The position numbers and the translations under genes are program-made. From Rouxiella silvae (GTDB lineage Bacteria > Pseudomonadota > Gammaproteobacteria > Enterobacterales > Enterobacteriaceae), in assembly GCF_002093625.1 (NCBI RefSeq), contig NZ_MRWD01000020.1, forward strand, positions 1 to 64,000: a stretch of 64,000 nucleotides of DNA. The letters are read 5' to 3'. Shown one piece after another: positions 19,070 through 27,445 of this stretch (the first letter of the stretch is position 1; each line of letters opens with the position of its first letter). Under the pieces are notes generated by a model that worked only from the letters and a program-made list of their open reading frames with translations, had not been told where the DNA came from and did not search any database.

Positions 19070-20002
19070 ATGGCACTCACACTGTCTTTGAACACCAATC
19101 CGCTGGTCAACCGCCTTGCGGAGCCGGAAGATCTGATTTACACCGTCGCGCGCGAAATCCGCATTCGTGACCTTCAGCTGACCCACGAATTTATTAATCC
19201 ATCGTGGCCCGCTGCAACCCTGCGCCGCCTGACGCGCCGAATGAGTGCCGCGATGGCGAGCACCGGCGTGCGCGTCACGTCGGGCATGACTGGCCCTTAC
19301 GGACGGCTTAATCATTTTGGTCATCCCGATGCAGACGTGCGCCGCTATTACCTGGATTGGTTTAAAACCTTTGCTGATATCACTGCCGATTTGGGGGGCA
19401 AATCGGTCGGTTCGCAATTTGCTATCTTTACTTATCAAGATTATGACTATCCCGCACGACGGGAAGCACTGCAAAATATCGCCGTTGATTGCTGGTGCGA
19501 AGTGGCGGAGCATGCCAAAGCCGCAGGCCTGGAGTTTCTTTTTTGGGAACCGATGAGCGTGGGCAGAGAGTTTGGCGAAACCATTCAAGCCAGTATGAGT
19601 CTGCAAAAACGGCTGGCCGAGGCATCAATGGCGATACCGATGTGGATGATGGCTGACATCGATCACGGCGACGTGAGCTCTACTAATCCTGAGGATTATG
19701 ACCCTTACGCCTGGGCCGCTGCCGTGCCGCGCTTCTCGCCAATTATTCATATTAAGCAAAGTATGTTAGATAAAGGTGGTCATCGCCCCTTCACTGCGCA
19801 GTATAATGCTAACGGCCGAATTCAACCCGAGCCGTTACTTGATGCTTTTGCCCGCGGGGGAGCAAAGGACAACGAAATTTGTCTGGAGCTAAGTTTCAAA
19901 GAGCGTGAGCCCAGCGACAGGCAGGTTGTCGCACAGATTGCCGAAAGTGTGGCTTTCTGGGCACCGCATATTGATGCCGGCGGCCAGCATTTATCACTAT
20001 AA
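19070..20002 (+). CDS. eryC: Tetrulose-4-phosphate racemase EryC (xylose-isomerase-like TIM barrel)
   Basis: This 310-residue protein belongs to the xylose isomerase/AP-endonuclease 2 TIM-barrel superfamily. Candidate metal and acid-base residues are visible in FLFWEPMSVGREFGET, MADIDHGD, PIIHIKQS and CLELSFKE. In Brucella EryC converts L-3-tetrulose 4-phosphate to its D form, a reaction once misread as a dehydrogenase step. The start at 19070 is chosen because it begins MALTLSLNTN after an AAGGGGG ribosome site; the frame extends to a TTG at 19052. Third gene of the operon. Confidence 0.87.
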   Translation: MALTLSLNTNPLVNRLAEPEDLIYTVAREIRIRDLQLTHEFINPSWPAATLRRLTRRMSAAMASTGVRVTSGMTGPYGRLNHFGHPDADVRRYYLDWFKTFADITADLGGKSVGSQFAIFTYQDYDYPARREALQNIAVDCWCEVAEHAKAAGLEFLFWEPMSVGREFGETIQASMSLQKRLAEASMAIPMWMMADIDHGDVSSTNPEDYDPYAWAAAVPRFSPIIHIKQSMLDKGGHRPFTAQYNANGRIQPEPLLDAFARGGAKDNEICLELSFKEREPSDRQVVAQIAESVAFWAPHIDAGGQHLSL

Positions 20003-20081
20003 CGGCTGTGTTATCGTGGATGATAAGGGCGATTCCCTTGATTATAATGATGAATATTATTGAACCTTTACTGGAGTTTTT

Positions 20082-20516
20082 ATGACCGCCCCTATTAAGA
20101 TTGCCTACATCAAAGCCAACTGGCACGCCGATATTGTTAACCAGACGCTGGTAGGTTTTAAACAGTATTTGGAAACCCATCAGCAGGCGTATGAGCTTGA
20201 AGTGTTTGACGTCCCCGGCGCATTTGAAATGCCTTTGCTGGCCAAGCGTTTGGCCCAGCGTGGCAACATTGATGCTGTAGTTTGCGCCGCTTTGGTGGTT
20301 GACGGTGGTATTTATCGCCATGATTTTGTTGCGCAGGCAGTGGTTAGCGGCCTGATGCAGGTTCAGCTAGAGACCGACGTGCCGGTGTTTTCCGTTTCAC
20401 TGACCCCACACAACTTCCAGCCAGAAAAAGAGTTCACCGAGTTCTACCATACGCACTTCGTCAAAAAAGGCGCAGAAGCAGCCAAGGCCGTTTGCATGGT
20501 TCACGCTATTAAATGA
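20082..20516 (+). CDS. Type II (RibH2-like) lumazine synthase family protein inside the ery operon
   Basis: This 144-residue protein is a clear 6,7-dimethyl-8-ribityllumazine synthase family member, closest from memory to Brucella RibH2. It has the N-terminal NWHADIV with the stacking Trp used by the type II enzymes, then FDVPGAFEMPL, then GGIYRHDFVA with the catalytic-loop His. Lumazine synthase joins 3,4-dihydroxy-2-butanone 4-phosphate to a ribitylaminopyrimidine in riboflavin synthesis. Its position between eryC and eryD, with a CTGGAGT ribosome site and a 79-base gap, makes a role in C4-sugar-phosphate metabolism conceivable. No FMN riboswitch precedes it. The housekeeping ribH is expected elsewhere. 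Confidence 0.9.
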   Translation: MTAPIKIAYIKANWHADIVNQTLVGFKQYLETHQQAYELEVFDVPGAFEMPLLAKRLAQRGNIDAVVCAALVVDGGIYRHDFVAQAVVSGLMQVQLETDVPVFSVSLTPHNFQPEKEFTEFYHTHFVKKGAEAAKAVCMVHAIK

Positions 20517-20539
20517 TCGAGACGGTTTTGAGGTAATCC

Positions 20540-21496
20540 ATGAAACATTCTTCCTCGCAGGCGGACGCTGACGACTCCCTTGCACTACGAGCCGCTTGGC
20601 TGCACTACGTAGGAGGACTGACTCAGGCAGACGTTGCAAAACGTCTGGGGTTACCTTCCCTAAAAACCCATCGAATGATCGCCCGCGTGGTGGCCGACGG
20701 TGCGGTAAAGGTGACCATCGATGGCGATATCGTTGAGTGCGTCAAGCTTGAGGATCGGCTGCGGGACAATTTTGGCTTGAGCTTTTGTCGTGTTGCGCCA
20801 GATTTGGCCGAAAGCGGCCTGCCGGTCAGAGCCTTGGGCATGGCGGGCGCAGACTATTTGCGCAGCCTGCTGGTTTCCGACCAACTGACGACCTTGGGAC
20901 TGGGACATGGCCGCACGTTGTCTTCTGTGGTGCATCAACTGCCGCGTATCGATGCGCAACGGGTGCAGTTTGTTTCTCTTTTGGGCTGTCTGACGCGCAA
21001 TTATGCCCTTAATCCGCACGACGTCATGCACCGCATCGCCGAAAAAACCGGTGCACACGCCTACATCATGCCGGTACCATTTTTAGCTAATACCGTTGAA
21101 GATAAAGACGTTCTCCTGTCCCAACGCGGGGTGAGAGAAGTTTTCTCGATGGCTGAAGGTGCCGAAGTAAAACTGGTGGGTATTGGTACGGTAGAAGCCG
21201 CGGCGCAGTTGGTGGAGGCCGGTATGGTGCAAGAGGACGAAATGCAGGATATTTCATCCTCCGGCGGCGTGGGCGAGTTAATAGGGCATTTCTTTGACCG
21301 CCACGGCCGCGCCATCAATACCCAACTCACCGCCAGAACGCTGGCCGTGACGCTGGATACCAATCGCGCCGATAAAATTGTGGCGATTGCCGGCGGTGAA
21401 AATAAAATCGATGCGATCCGCGCCGTGCTGGCCAGCGGCCTGCTGCACGGATTAATCACCGATGAAATTACCGCCAGTGCATTGGTCAAAGAGTAA
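20540..21496 (+). CDS. eryD: SorC/DeoR-type sugar-binding regulator EryD
   Basis: This 318-residue regulator has an N-terminal HTH (about 25-50, GGLTQADVAKRLGLPSLKTH) followed by a SorC-type sugar-phosphate-binding domain (LLGCLTRNYALNPHDVMHRI, ISSSGGVGELIGHFFD, IVAIAGGENKIDAIRAVL). EryD represses the ery operon in Brucella and is relieved by erythritol. It lies 23 bases after the lumazine-synthase-like gene, with a GAGGTAA ribosome site, so it probably controls its own operon. Confidence 0.86.
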   Translation: MKHSSSQADADDSLALRAAWLHYVGGLTQADVAKRLGLPSLKTHRMIARVVADGAVKVTIDGDIVECVKLEDRLRDNFGLSFCRVAPDLAESGLPVRALGMAGADYLRSLLVSDQLTTLGLGHGRTLSSVVHQLPRIDAQRVQFVSLLGCLTRNYALNPHDVMHRIAEKTGAHAYIMPVPFLANTVEDKDVLLSQRGVREVFSMAEGAEVKLVGIGTVEAAAQLVEAGMVQEDEMQDISSSGGVGELIGHFFDRHGRAINTQLTARTLAVTLDTNRADKIVAIAGGENKIDAIRAVLASGLLHGLITDEITASALVKE

Positions 21497-21507
21497 TTAA
21501 ACAACGA

Positions 21508-21906
21508 TCAGAGGGCGCTGCTGGTTTCATGCAGATGGCGCCACACAATGTTACCCTGCGCCGTGCGTTCAAACACCGCGGTGGAATAACGCAGCGTTGT
21601 AATGTCGGCAAGTCGTTGCTTTTCCTGATAACTTACCACAGCACCGGTTGGCCACTCTGCCACCGTGCGAAGATCAAATACCTCAATCTCCAGTCCACTT
21701 TTTGCCGAGCCGTTAGCGCGGAAAAATCTGCTCAGCCCGGCAAAGTCCAGTGCATTTCCCGCGACGCCGATCATGCTGTACTGCTCGCTGAAGCGGGTTA
21801 TCAGCCGATCGCAGACCTCTTCAGGCACCTCGCCTTCGCCCAGCCATTGCTCAATTAAGCGATGGGCCTCAATGACTTCGTTAAAGTATGGATTAGTGTG
21901 CAGCAT
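21508..21906 (-). CDS. NTF2-like (SnoaL/DUF4440 type) small protein
   Basis: This 132-residue protein shows the cone-shaped NTF2-like pattern: an N-terminal helix LIEQWLGEGEVPEEVCDRL, a FSEQYSMIGVAG strand region and C-terminal strands ending RTAQGNIVWRHLHET. The start at 21906 has an AGGAAA ribosome site directly after the exporter's stop; the longer frame to 21957 would overlap the exporter. The two genes are probably one transcript. Substrate or reaction is unknown. Confidence 0.6.
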   Translation of the reverse strand: MLHTNPYFNEVIEAHRLIEQWLGEGEVPEEVCDRLITRFSEQYSMIGVAGNALDFAGLSRFFRANGSAKSGLEIEVFDLRTVAEWPTGAVVSYQEKQRLADITTLRYSTAVFERTAQGNIVWRHLHETSSAL

Positions 21907-21919
21907 AATATTTCCTGTG

Positions 21920-23287
21920 TTATGGCGTGAGCCTAGCGACAATGCGGCAATTATCAAGTCGCAGGCAGAGCGCTATGGGGAGAAGGGTGCTGAGTGCCGC
22001 GAGGGCAAAACAACTGCGATAGGCTTCACTTGCCGGCTGTAGCGCCGAAAGCAGATTATACAACAGCCCCATTAGCGTAACGCCGAGGCAAAAACTTAGC
22101 TGGCGATTGATATTCCACAGCGCGCTGGCATCGCTAAGTTGGGCATTGTCGATATCGATAAAGGCTGCGCTCTGCGCCGTGCTACTGCAAAGACTGCTGC
22201 CAAAGCCCATCAGCGCAAAGCAAACAATCTGAGTGATCCTGTCATCGGCTGTGCCAATCAGTGTGAGTCCTGCCAGGCCGCAGCCGTTGATTATGCAGCC
22301 GGCAATAAACAGCGGACGTGGACCAAGCTGATTGAATTTTTTACCGGTCAGGCTAATCGCCAAAAAGGCGGCCAGTGCCCAGGGCAGCATCAGTTCACCG
22401 ACCTGCGTGGCAGGCATCCCCAGCTGGTTTTGCAGATACAGCATCGTCAGCAGACTAACGCCTGTGAAAATGCCGGGCACCAGTTGATAAATAAGCATGG
22501 AAATTTTAAACAGCGGCAGTCTGGCAAGCCGCAGATTGAGCAGTGGGTGAGGCTTTTGCAGCGACCGGTAAATGAAAAATAGCATGATTGCTATCCCGGC
22601 CATCAGTAACAACGCACCGATAAGTTGGGTGCCGTTGCCGCCTAGCAGCGTCAGCCCGAGAAGAATCAGCAGCAGCGCGGAGGAGGAAGTCAGTAATCCG
22701 CCCACGTCTAACCTCTGGACGGGTAGAGCAGACTTTTCGCTACGCAACCAAAGGGCCGCCAACAGCAGGTTCACTGCCGCCAGTGGAACGGAGGCAAAAA
22801 ACACCCATCGCCAGCCAACGTTGTCGGCAATAATTCCTCCCACCGCCGGTGAAAGCGCGGGCGCCAGCAGCCCAACCAGCATAATAATGGCCGAAAGGCG
22901 TGCCCGTTGGCTTGGGGGATAAAGTGCATAAGTTAGCGTCTGACCAATCGGGATGAGCAGGCCGCCTCCTAAGCCTTGCACAACTCGCCAGCCTATCAAC
23001 GCAGCCAGTGAATTGGCGGTGCCTGCACCCACAGTGGCCACCAAAAAAGTCATCAAAGAGATCAATAAAAGGCGCTTGGCACCGAGTCGGCTGGCCAACC
23101 AGCGGCTGGCGGGGATTACCAGCGTAAGGCCGACGATGTAACCGTTGCTTATCCACGCCAACTGCTCCACGTTGGCCTGAAAGTGGTGCGAGATTGCCGG
23201 ATAGGCCACGTTGGAAATAAACATGTTAATCAAGTCGATGAAGAATCCGAGCAGGTAAACAACAGCGACGCGCGTGCGATAATTCAT
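21920..23287 (-). CDS. MFS multidrug exporter, DHA2-like
   Basis: This 455-residue membrane protein has about 13-14 predicted membrane segments, the motif A relative SRWLASRLGAKRLLL and the motif C-like GLLAPALSPAVGGIIAD of proton-driven drug exporters. It is divergent from a LysR regulator, with a perfect palindrome in the 104-base gap, so that regulator very likely controls it. The NTF2-like gene follows 13 bases after its stop. The exported compound cannot be told. Confidence 0.85.
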   Translation of the reverse strand: MNYRTRVAVVYLLGFFIDLINMFISNVAYPAISHHFQANVEQLAWISNGYIVGLTLVIPASRWLASRLGAKRLLLISLMTFLVATVGAGTANSLAALIGWRVVQGLGGGLLIPIGQTLTYALYPPSQRARLSAIIMLVGLLAPALSPAVGGIIADNVGWRWVFFASVPLAAVNLLLAALWLRSEKSALPVQRLDVGGLLTSSSALLLILLGLTLLGGNGTQLIGALLLMAGIAIMLFFIYRSLQKPHPLLNLRLARLPLFKISMLIYQLVPGIFTGVSLLTMLYLQNQLGMPATQVGELMLPWALAAFLAISLTGKKFNQLGPRPLFIAGCIINGCGLAGLTLIGTADDRITQIVCFALMGFGSSLCSSTAQSAAFIDIDNAQLSDASALWNINRQLSFCLGVTLMGLLYNLLSALQPASEAYRSCFALAALSTLLPIALCLRLDNCRIVARLTP

Positions 23288-23357
23288 GGGGTTCTCCGCA
23301 AATGAACGGCGAGTGTAATCGACATAATCAGGCGGATAAACCGCACCTCAGCAGTTA

Positions 23358-23382
23358 CACTGTCAAAAAAATTTTGACAGTG
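23358..23382. promoter_or_regulatory. Perfect palindrome, candidate LysR operator
   Basis: Perfect 11-base arms CACTGTCAAAA / TTTTGACAGTG around a 3-base centre, 10 bases before the LysR start codon and 71 bases from the exporter start. It contains a T-N11-A type dyad and is the natural binding site for the regulator. Confidence 0.7.
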
Positions 23383-23391
23383 GGTTGAGTG

Positions 23392-24285
23392 ATGCTGAAT
23401 TTTCAACGATTAGAGATATTCGTCAACGTGGCGGCAGCGGGAAGTTTTACCGCCGCCGCCGGTGCGATGGGGCTGACCAAAGCGGTGGTGAGCTTCAACA
23501 TTAAGCAGCTGGAAGCCGAACTCGGCGTCGCTCTGCTGCATCGCACGACGCGCCGTGTTTCATTAACAGGCGCAGGGGAGGGGTTTTATCAACGCTGTTT
23601 ACTGTTGCTGCAGGATGCCGAAAGCGTATTGGACGAGGTTCGCCGCGACCATCATGGACTGAGTGGCGTGTTGCGATTAACCACCACGCCTGAATATGGC
23701 GCGCGTAAAGTCGTGCCTGCACTGAGTTCGTTTGCTGAACGACATCCTCAGCTGCGGGTGCAGTTAGTGTCGTCATCCACGCATAGCGATTTGATTTCAG
23801 ACCGCTTTGACGTCGCAATTCGGCTAGGTCAACTTGCAGATTCCAGCCATCACGCTACGCTTATCGACAGTTTTGACATTTTACCTGTTGCCTCACCGGC
23901 TTATATACAGCGTTTTGCACCGCAGGGCATTCATTCGTTAGCGCAGTTAGCGCAGGCGCGATGGATTGCCCACAGTCGATTATCGACGCCGCTGAGTTGG
24001 GTCGTGACCACGCCCCAGAAGCACAGTTGTCTTTTTAACGTTGAGCCGGGTGCATCAATCATGGCCGACAGCGCGGCGGCGCTGTTATCGTTTGTCCTTA
24101 ACGCCGCCGGTGTGGCGCTTTTGCCCGCCTGGCTGGTGGCCGACGAAATTGCGCAACAGAAACTGACGGTGTTGCTTGCGGATCACCACTTTCCGCGCCA
24201 AGGGATTTATGCGCTGTATCCCAATACACGCTATGTGCCGGAGAAGGTGAGACTGTTTATTGAGCATCTTAAGAACAGGATTTAA
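23392..24285 (+). CDS. LysR-family transcriptional regulator
   Basis: This 297-residue protein begins MLNFQRLEIFVNVAAAGSFT and has the typical HTH (about 17-37, AAAGAMGLTKAVVSFNIKQL) followed by the DTTR-like HRTTRRVSLTGAG. A two-lobed effector domain is complete at the usual length. It is divergent from the DHA2 exporter and is most likely its activator or repressor. The ATG at 23392 is preferred to a GTG at 23389. Confidence 0.87.
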   Translation: MLNFQRLEIFVNVAAAGSFTAAAGAMGLTKAVVSFNIKQLEAELGVALLHRTTRRVSLTGAGEGFYQRCLLLLQDAESVLDEVRRDHHGLSGVLRLTTTPEYGARKVVPALSSFAERHPQLRVQLVSSSTHSDLISDRFDVAIRLGQLADSSHHATLIDSFDILPVASPAYIQRFAPQGIHSLAQLAQARWIAHSRLSTPLSWVVTTPQKHSCLFNVEPGASIMADSAAALLSFVLNAAGVALLPAWLVADEIAQQKLTVLLADHHFPRQGIYALYPNTRYVPEKVRLFIEHLKNRI

Positions 24286-24299
24286 CGCACTAGAAGAAG

Positions 24300-24315
24300 T
24301 GTGATCTAGGTCACA
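24300..24315. promoter_or_regulatory. Perfect CRP-type binding site
   Basis: TGTGATCTAGGTCACA matches the cAMP-CRP consensus TGTGA-N6-TCACA in all ten conserved positions. It lies just after the LysR gene and 709 bases before pqqU. A -10-like TAATAC at 24356-24361 would place a start near 24368, with the site centred about -61, the classic class I distance. Confidence 0.75.
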
Positions 24316-24367
24316 TTTCATCGGTAGAACTTATCTATTTCAATTTATACATAGTTAATACCTATTA

Positions 24368-24694
24368 GCCCCGAGATATATCGCGATAGCGGGGAAATAA
24401 TTAATGAAAATATCGTTGAAGAATTAGCGTTAAATAGGCCGTGTGAATAAGTGCGGCATTTGGCGCGATTAGTAGACAGTTGACGTTTTGTAAAGGTCAG
24501 TTAAGCGAAATTATGTCTAATAATTGCGCGTAAACAGGCGTGAGCGGTTACAATTTGGCGGCTTTTTCTTTGCATAATAACCCGTGGTTTGGTGTTGATA
24601 AAACAGGGGTTGGAATATTATCGGTCGGGTAAATCTGTTTTATAACGCGGGTGATTTCGACATGTTTGGCCGGTTCTCTCCGCCATGTTTTTTT
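24368..24694 (+). ncRNA. Candidate CRP-driven small RNA or long leader
   Basis: No ORF of note is present. From the predicted start near 24368 the transcript would open with a CCCCG/CGGGG stem-loop (24369-24394). It would run to an imperfect GC hairpin at 24661-24687 followed by seven T residues (24688-24694), a possible terminator. The boundaries are inferred from promoter and hairpin positions; the region could equally be the 5' part of a long pqqU leader. Confidence 0.25.
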
Positions 24695-25023
24695 ATGTAA
24701 TTGATTTTTAATGATCTATTTGAAATAATTATTACCGTGATGCAAATGTGAAAAGCCGTTTTTTAAATAATGGGTTATAGATATGATTCATGTATTTTAT
24801 GTGTGTAATCGATTACACTGATTGGAAGATACATATTTTATACGTACAGATAACTTTTAAAATCATGCACGTTAACTCTGCGTGCTATATTTTTTAAAAT
24901 ACAGCCATCCTGTAAAGTTCTGTATATACTCTCCGTTCGTTTAAATTTATATTATGCAGCTGCGTGACACAGTCTCTGGGGATTGCGTGCCTTGATTGAC
25001 TTATTCATCTACGTTGTGGGCGC
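24695..25023. promoter_or_regulatory. AT-rich upstream region of pqqU with a GalR/GalS-like palindrome
   Basis: Gene-free. At 24803-24818 lies the perfect 16-base palindrome GTGTAATCGATTACAC, which fits the LacI/GalR-family pattern GTG-AA-CG-TT-CAC with the central CG. It is 206 bases before the pqqU start, so a GalR/GalS- or GntR-like regulator could control pqqU and perhaps gcd. A -10-like TATACT is at 24925-24930, without a clear -35. Confidence 0.55.
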
Positions 25024-27240
25024 GTGAGCAGGCTTAACTTTAAAAATCGAAAACTTTCCGTGAATAACAAAACTTCAATTTCAACTTTCGTTTTATTGTC
25101 TATGTTTCAGCCGTTATCAGTCAGTTATGCGCAAACGTCCGCGCCTGCTGATAAGCCGTCTGCCGCTGACAAAAAGGTTAAGTCCGATTCCCAAGGCAAC
25201 ACGCTGCTTATTGTTGCGCAACAGCAAAACGGTGGACTGTCGGAGCTCGATACGCCCGCTGCGGTTAGCGTAGTCAATGGTGACGATGTGCGTGACAGCC
25301 GGCCTCAGGTCAATCTCTCGGAAAGTTTAACCGGCGTTCCTGGCCTACAGGTTCAAAATCGTCAAAACTATTCGCAAGATCTCCAGCTTTCCGTTCGCGG
25401 CTTTGGCAGCAGCTCGACTTATGGCGTGAGCGGCGTGCGTATTTACGTTGATGGCATTCCGGCGACCATGCCTGACGGGCAGGGCCAGACGTCAAACATC
25501 GACCTCAGTTCTGTTGATAAAATTGAAGTTCTGCGCGGTCCGTTCTCAGCGCTTTATGGCAATGCCTCAGGCGGCGTCGTTAACGTCGAAACACAAACCG
25601 GCCAACAGCCGACCACGTTAACCGCCGGGACTTACTTCGGCAGCTACGGCTCATTTCGCAACAGCGTAAAAGCCTCAGGTTCGACCGGCGACGGCACCCA
25701 CCCCGGTGACGTAAATTACACCATTTCAGCCTCACGCTTTACCACGCAGGGCTTTCGCGACCACAGTTCGGCGCGTAAAAATCTCGGCAACGGCAAACTT
25801 GGCGTGCGCATCGACGATCGCAGCACCCTGACGCTGATGTTCAACAGTGTCACCGTTGACGCGGGTGACCCAGGCGGGTTGACCGAATCAGAATGGAAGG
25901 CCAACCCAACGCAGTCTCCGCGTGCCGATCAGTACAACACGCGCAAGTCGATAGATCAGACTCAGGTCGGTTTGCGCTATGTGCGCGAAATGACGGACAA
26001 CGACGAGCTGAGCATCATGACCTATAAGGGTGAACGTCACACCACGCAGTATCAGTCAATTCCACCAGGACCCCAGGCGAGTCCGGCTTATCCGGGCGGC
26101 GTTATCGTGCTCGAACGTCGCTATCAGGGCATCGATACGCGCTGGAAACACGACGGCCAGTTAGGCGCGGTGCCGGTCACGCTGATTGGCGGTCTGGACT
26201 ATGAAACCATGACGGAACGCCGCATGGGGTACAAAAACTTTATCGTTGAAAACGGCGTTAACGAGTACGGCGTCAAGGGTGACGAGCGCCGCAACGAAAA
26301 GAACAAGATGTGGAATCTTGACCCTTATTTGCAGAGCACCTGGAAACTGACCGACCGCTGGACGCTGAATGCGGGCGTGCGCTACAGCACCGTCAGTTTC
26401 AGCTCAAAAGATTATTACATCGTTCCCGGCAATGGCGACGATAGCGGCAGCACGCGCTATCACAAAGCGTTGCCAATGGGATCGCTGAGCTATGCGCTGA
26501 CGCCGGCCTCAAATCTCTATGTTTCAGCGGGACGCGGCTTCGAAACGCCAACCATTAACCAACTTTCTTACCGCCCCGACGGTTCTACCGGTTTGAACAT
26601 CAACCTGAAACCGTCGACCAGCAACACCGTTGAGCTGGGCAGTAAAACGCGTATTGGCTATGGCCTGCTGACGGCGGCTATTTTCCAGACTGACACCGAT
26701 AATGACTTGGCGGTTGCGACCAGCGGCAGCGGACGCAGCAGCTATGCCAACGTCGGCAAAACGCGCCGTCGCGGTCTCGAGCTGTCATTCGACCAGCAGT
26801 TTTCCTCTGACTGGCGTTTGCGCATGGCCTGGACGCTGCTTGATGCCACCTATCGAGACAACGTGAATACCTCGGTCAGCAACATTCCCGCAGGCAACAA
26901 GCTGCCGGGCATTGCGCGTAACTCGGCCTATGCTTCATTGGGTTGGGCGCCGCCTGAGGGCTTCCACGCCGGAGCCGAGCTGCGTTACATGAGCGATATT
27001 CAGGCCAACGATGCCAACACGGCGCAGGCTCCGGCCTATACCCTCACCAGCCTGAATGCCGGTTACCGACTTAACTGGCGCAGCAACTGGTCACTGGACC
27101 TGTTTACCCGCGTCGACAACCTGTTTGACCGCCACTACGTCGGCTCGGTTATCGTGAATGAAACCAATAGCCGTTATTTTGAACCGGCACCTGGAAGAAA
27201 TTGGGGCGGCGGCGCAACGCTTACCTATACTTTCGAATAA
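25024..27240 (+). CDS. pqqU: TonB-dependent outer-membrane PQQ receptor PqqU (YncD)
   Basis: This 738-residue TonB-dependent receptor is strikingly similar to E. coli YncD, now PqqU, the pyrroloquinoline quinone importer. Shared stretches include SELDTPAAVSVV, NLSESLTGVPGLQVQNRQNY, RIYVDGIPATMPDGQGQTSN and VLRGPFSALYGNASGGV. Order: signal peptide ending near SVSYA (about 37), linker, TonB box-like segment (about 60-70), plug (about 75-190), 22-strand barrel ending LTYTFE. The GTG start at 25024 is uncertain; GTG at 25060 also gives a signal peptide. It is followed by gcd, whose enzyme needs PQQ, which fits the assignment well. Confidence 0.93.
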   Translation: MSRLNFKNRKLSVNNKTSISTFVLLSMFQPLSVSYAQTSAPADKPSAADKKVKSDSQGNTLLIVAQQQNGGLSELDTPAAVSVVNGDDVRDSRPQVNLSESLTGVPGLQVQNRQNYSQDLQLSVRGFGSSSTYGVSGVRIYVDGIPATMPDGQGQTSNIDLSSVDKIEVLRGPFSALYGNASGGVVNVETQTGQQPTTLTAGTYFGSYGSFRNSVKASGSTGDGTHPGDVNYTISASRFTTQGFRDHSSARKNLGNGKLGVRIDDRSTLTLMFNSVTVDAGDPGGLTESEWKANPTQSPRADQYNTRKSIDQTQVGLRYVREMTDNDELSIMTYKGERHTTQYQSIPPGPQASPAYPGGVIVLERRYQGIDTRWKHDGQLGAVPVTLIGGLDYETMTERRMGYKNFIVENGVNEYGVKGDERRNEKNKMWNLDPYLQSTWKLTDRWTLNAGVRYSTVSFSSKDYYIVPGNGDDSGSTRYHKALPMGSLSYALTPASNLYVSAGRGFETPTINQLSYRPDGSTGLNINLKPSTSNTVELGSKTRIGYGLLTAAIFQTDTDNDLAVATSGSGRSSYANVGKTRRRGLELSFDQQFSSDWRLRMAWTLLDATYRDNVNTSVSNIPAGNKLPGIARNSAYASLGWAPPEGFHAGAELRYMSDIQANDANTAQAPAYTLTSLNAGYRLNWRSNWSLDLFTRVDNLFDRHYVGSVIVNETNSRYFEPAPGRNWGGGATLTYTFE

Positions 27241-27303
27241 TTGCTGAAGAAAACTACATTGGCTCCCGCCAGGGAACAGGACAGGGCCTTTACAGAACCT
27301 AGA

Positions 27304-27352
27304 GCAAGCTGGCTCTTAACGCCGATTTAACCGGGTGTTAAAGAGGGCTTGC
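27304..27352 (+). repeat. Long imperfect hairpin between pqqU and gcd
   Basis: Arms starting GCAAGC and ending GCTTGC pair over about 18 positions with a few mismatches. There is no T-run after it, so it may stabilise the pqqU message or affect read-through rather than end transcription. Confidence 0.5.
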
Positions 27353-27362
27353 CCGAGGAAGG

Positions 27363-27389
27363 ACATTCCGCACTACGCCGAATGTTTTT
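27363..27389 (+). terminator. Probable weak terminator between pqqU and gcd
   Basis: ACATTC...GAATGT arms with one inner mismatch, followed by five T. Together with the preceding hairpin it suggests that gcd has its own promoter or is reached only by read-through. Confidence 0.5.
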
Positions 27390-27445
27390 AAGATCTCCTT
27401 TCACGGCGAGATCGAAGACAATGAAAATCTTGTAAGGTTAATAAT

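Noticed and set aside
18890-19606. 238-codon minus-strand ORF opposite eryB/eryC
   Set aside because: Antisense shadow; it spans the junction of two well-supported genes and has no domain features or ribosome site.
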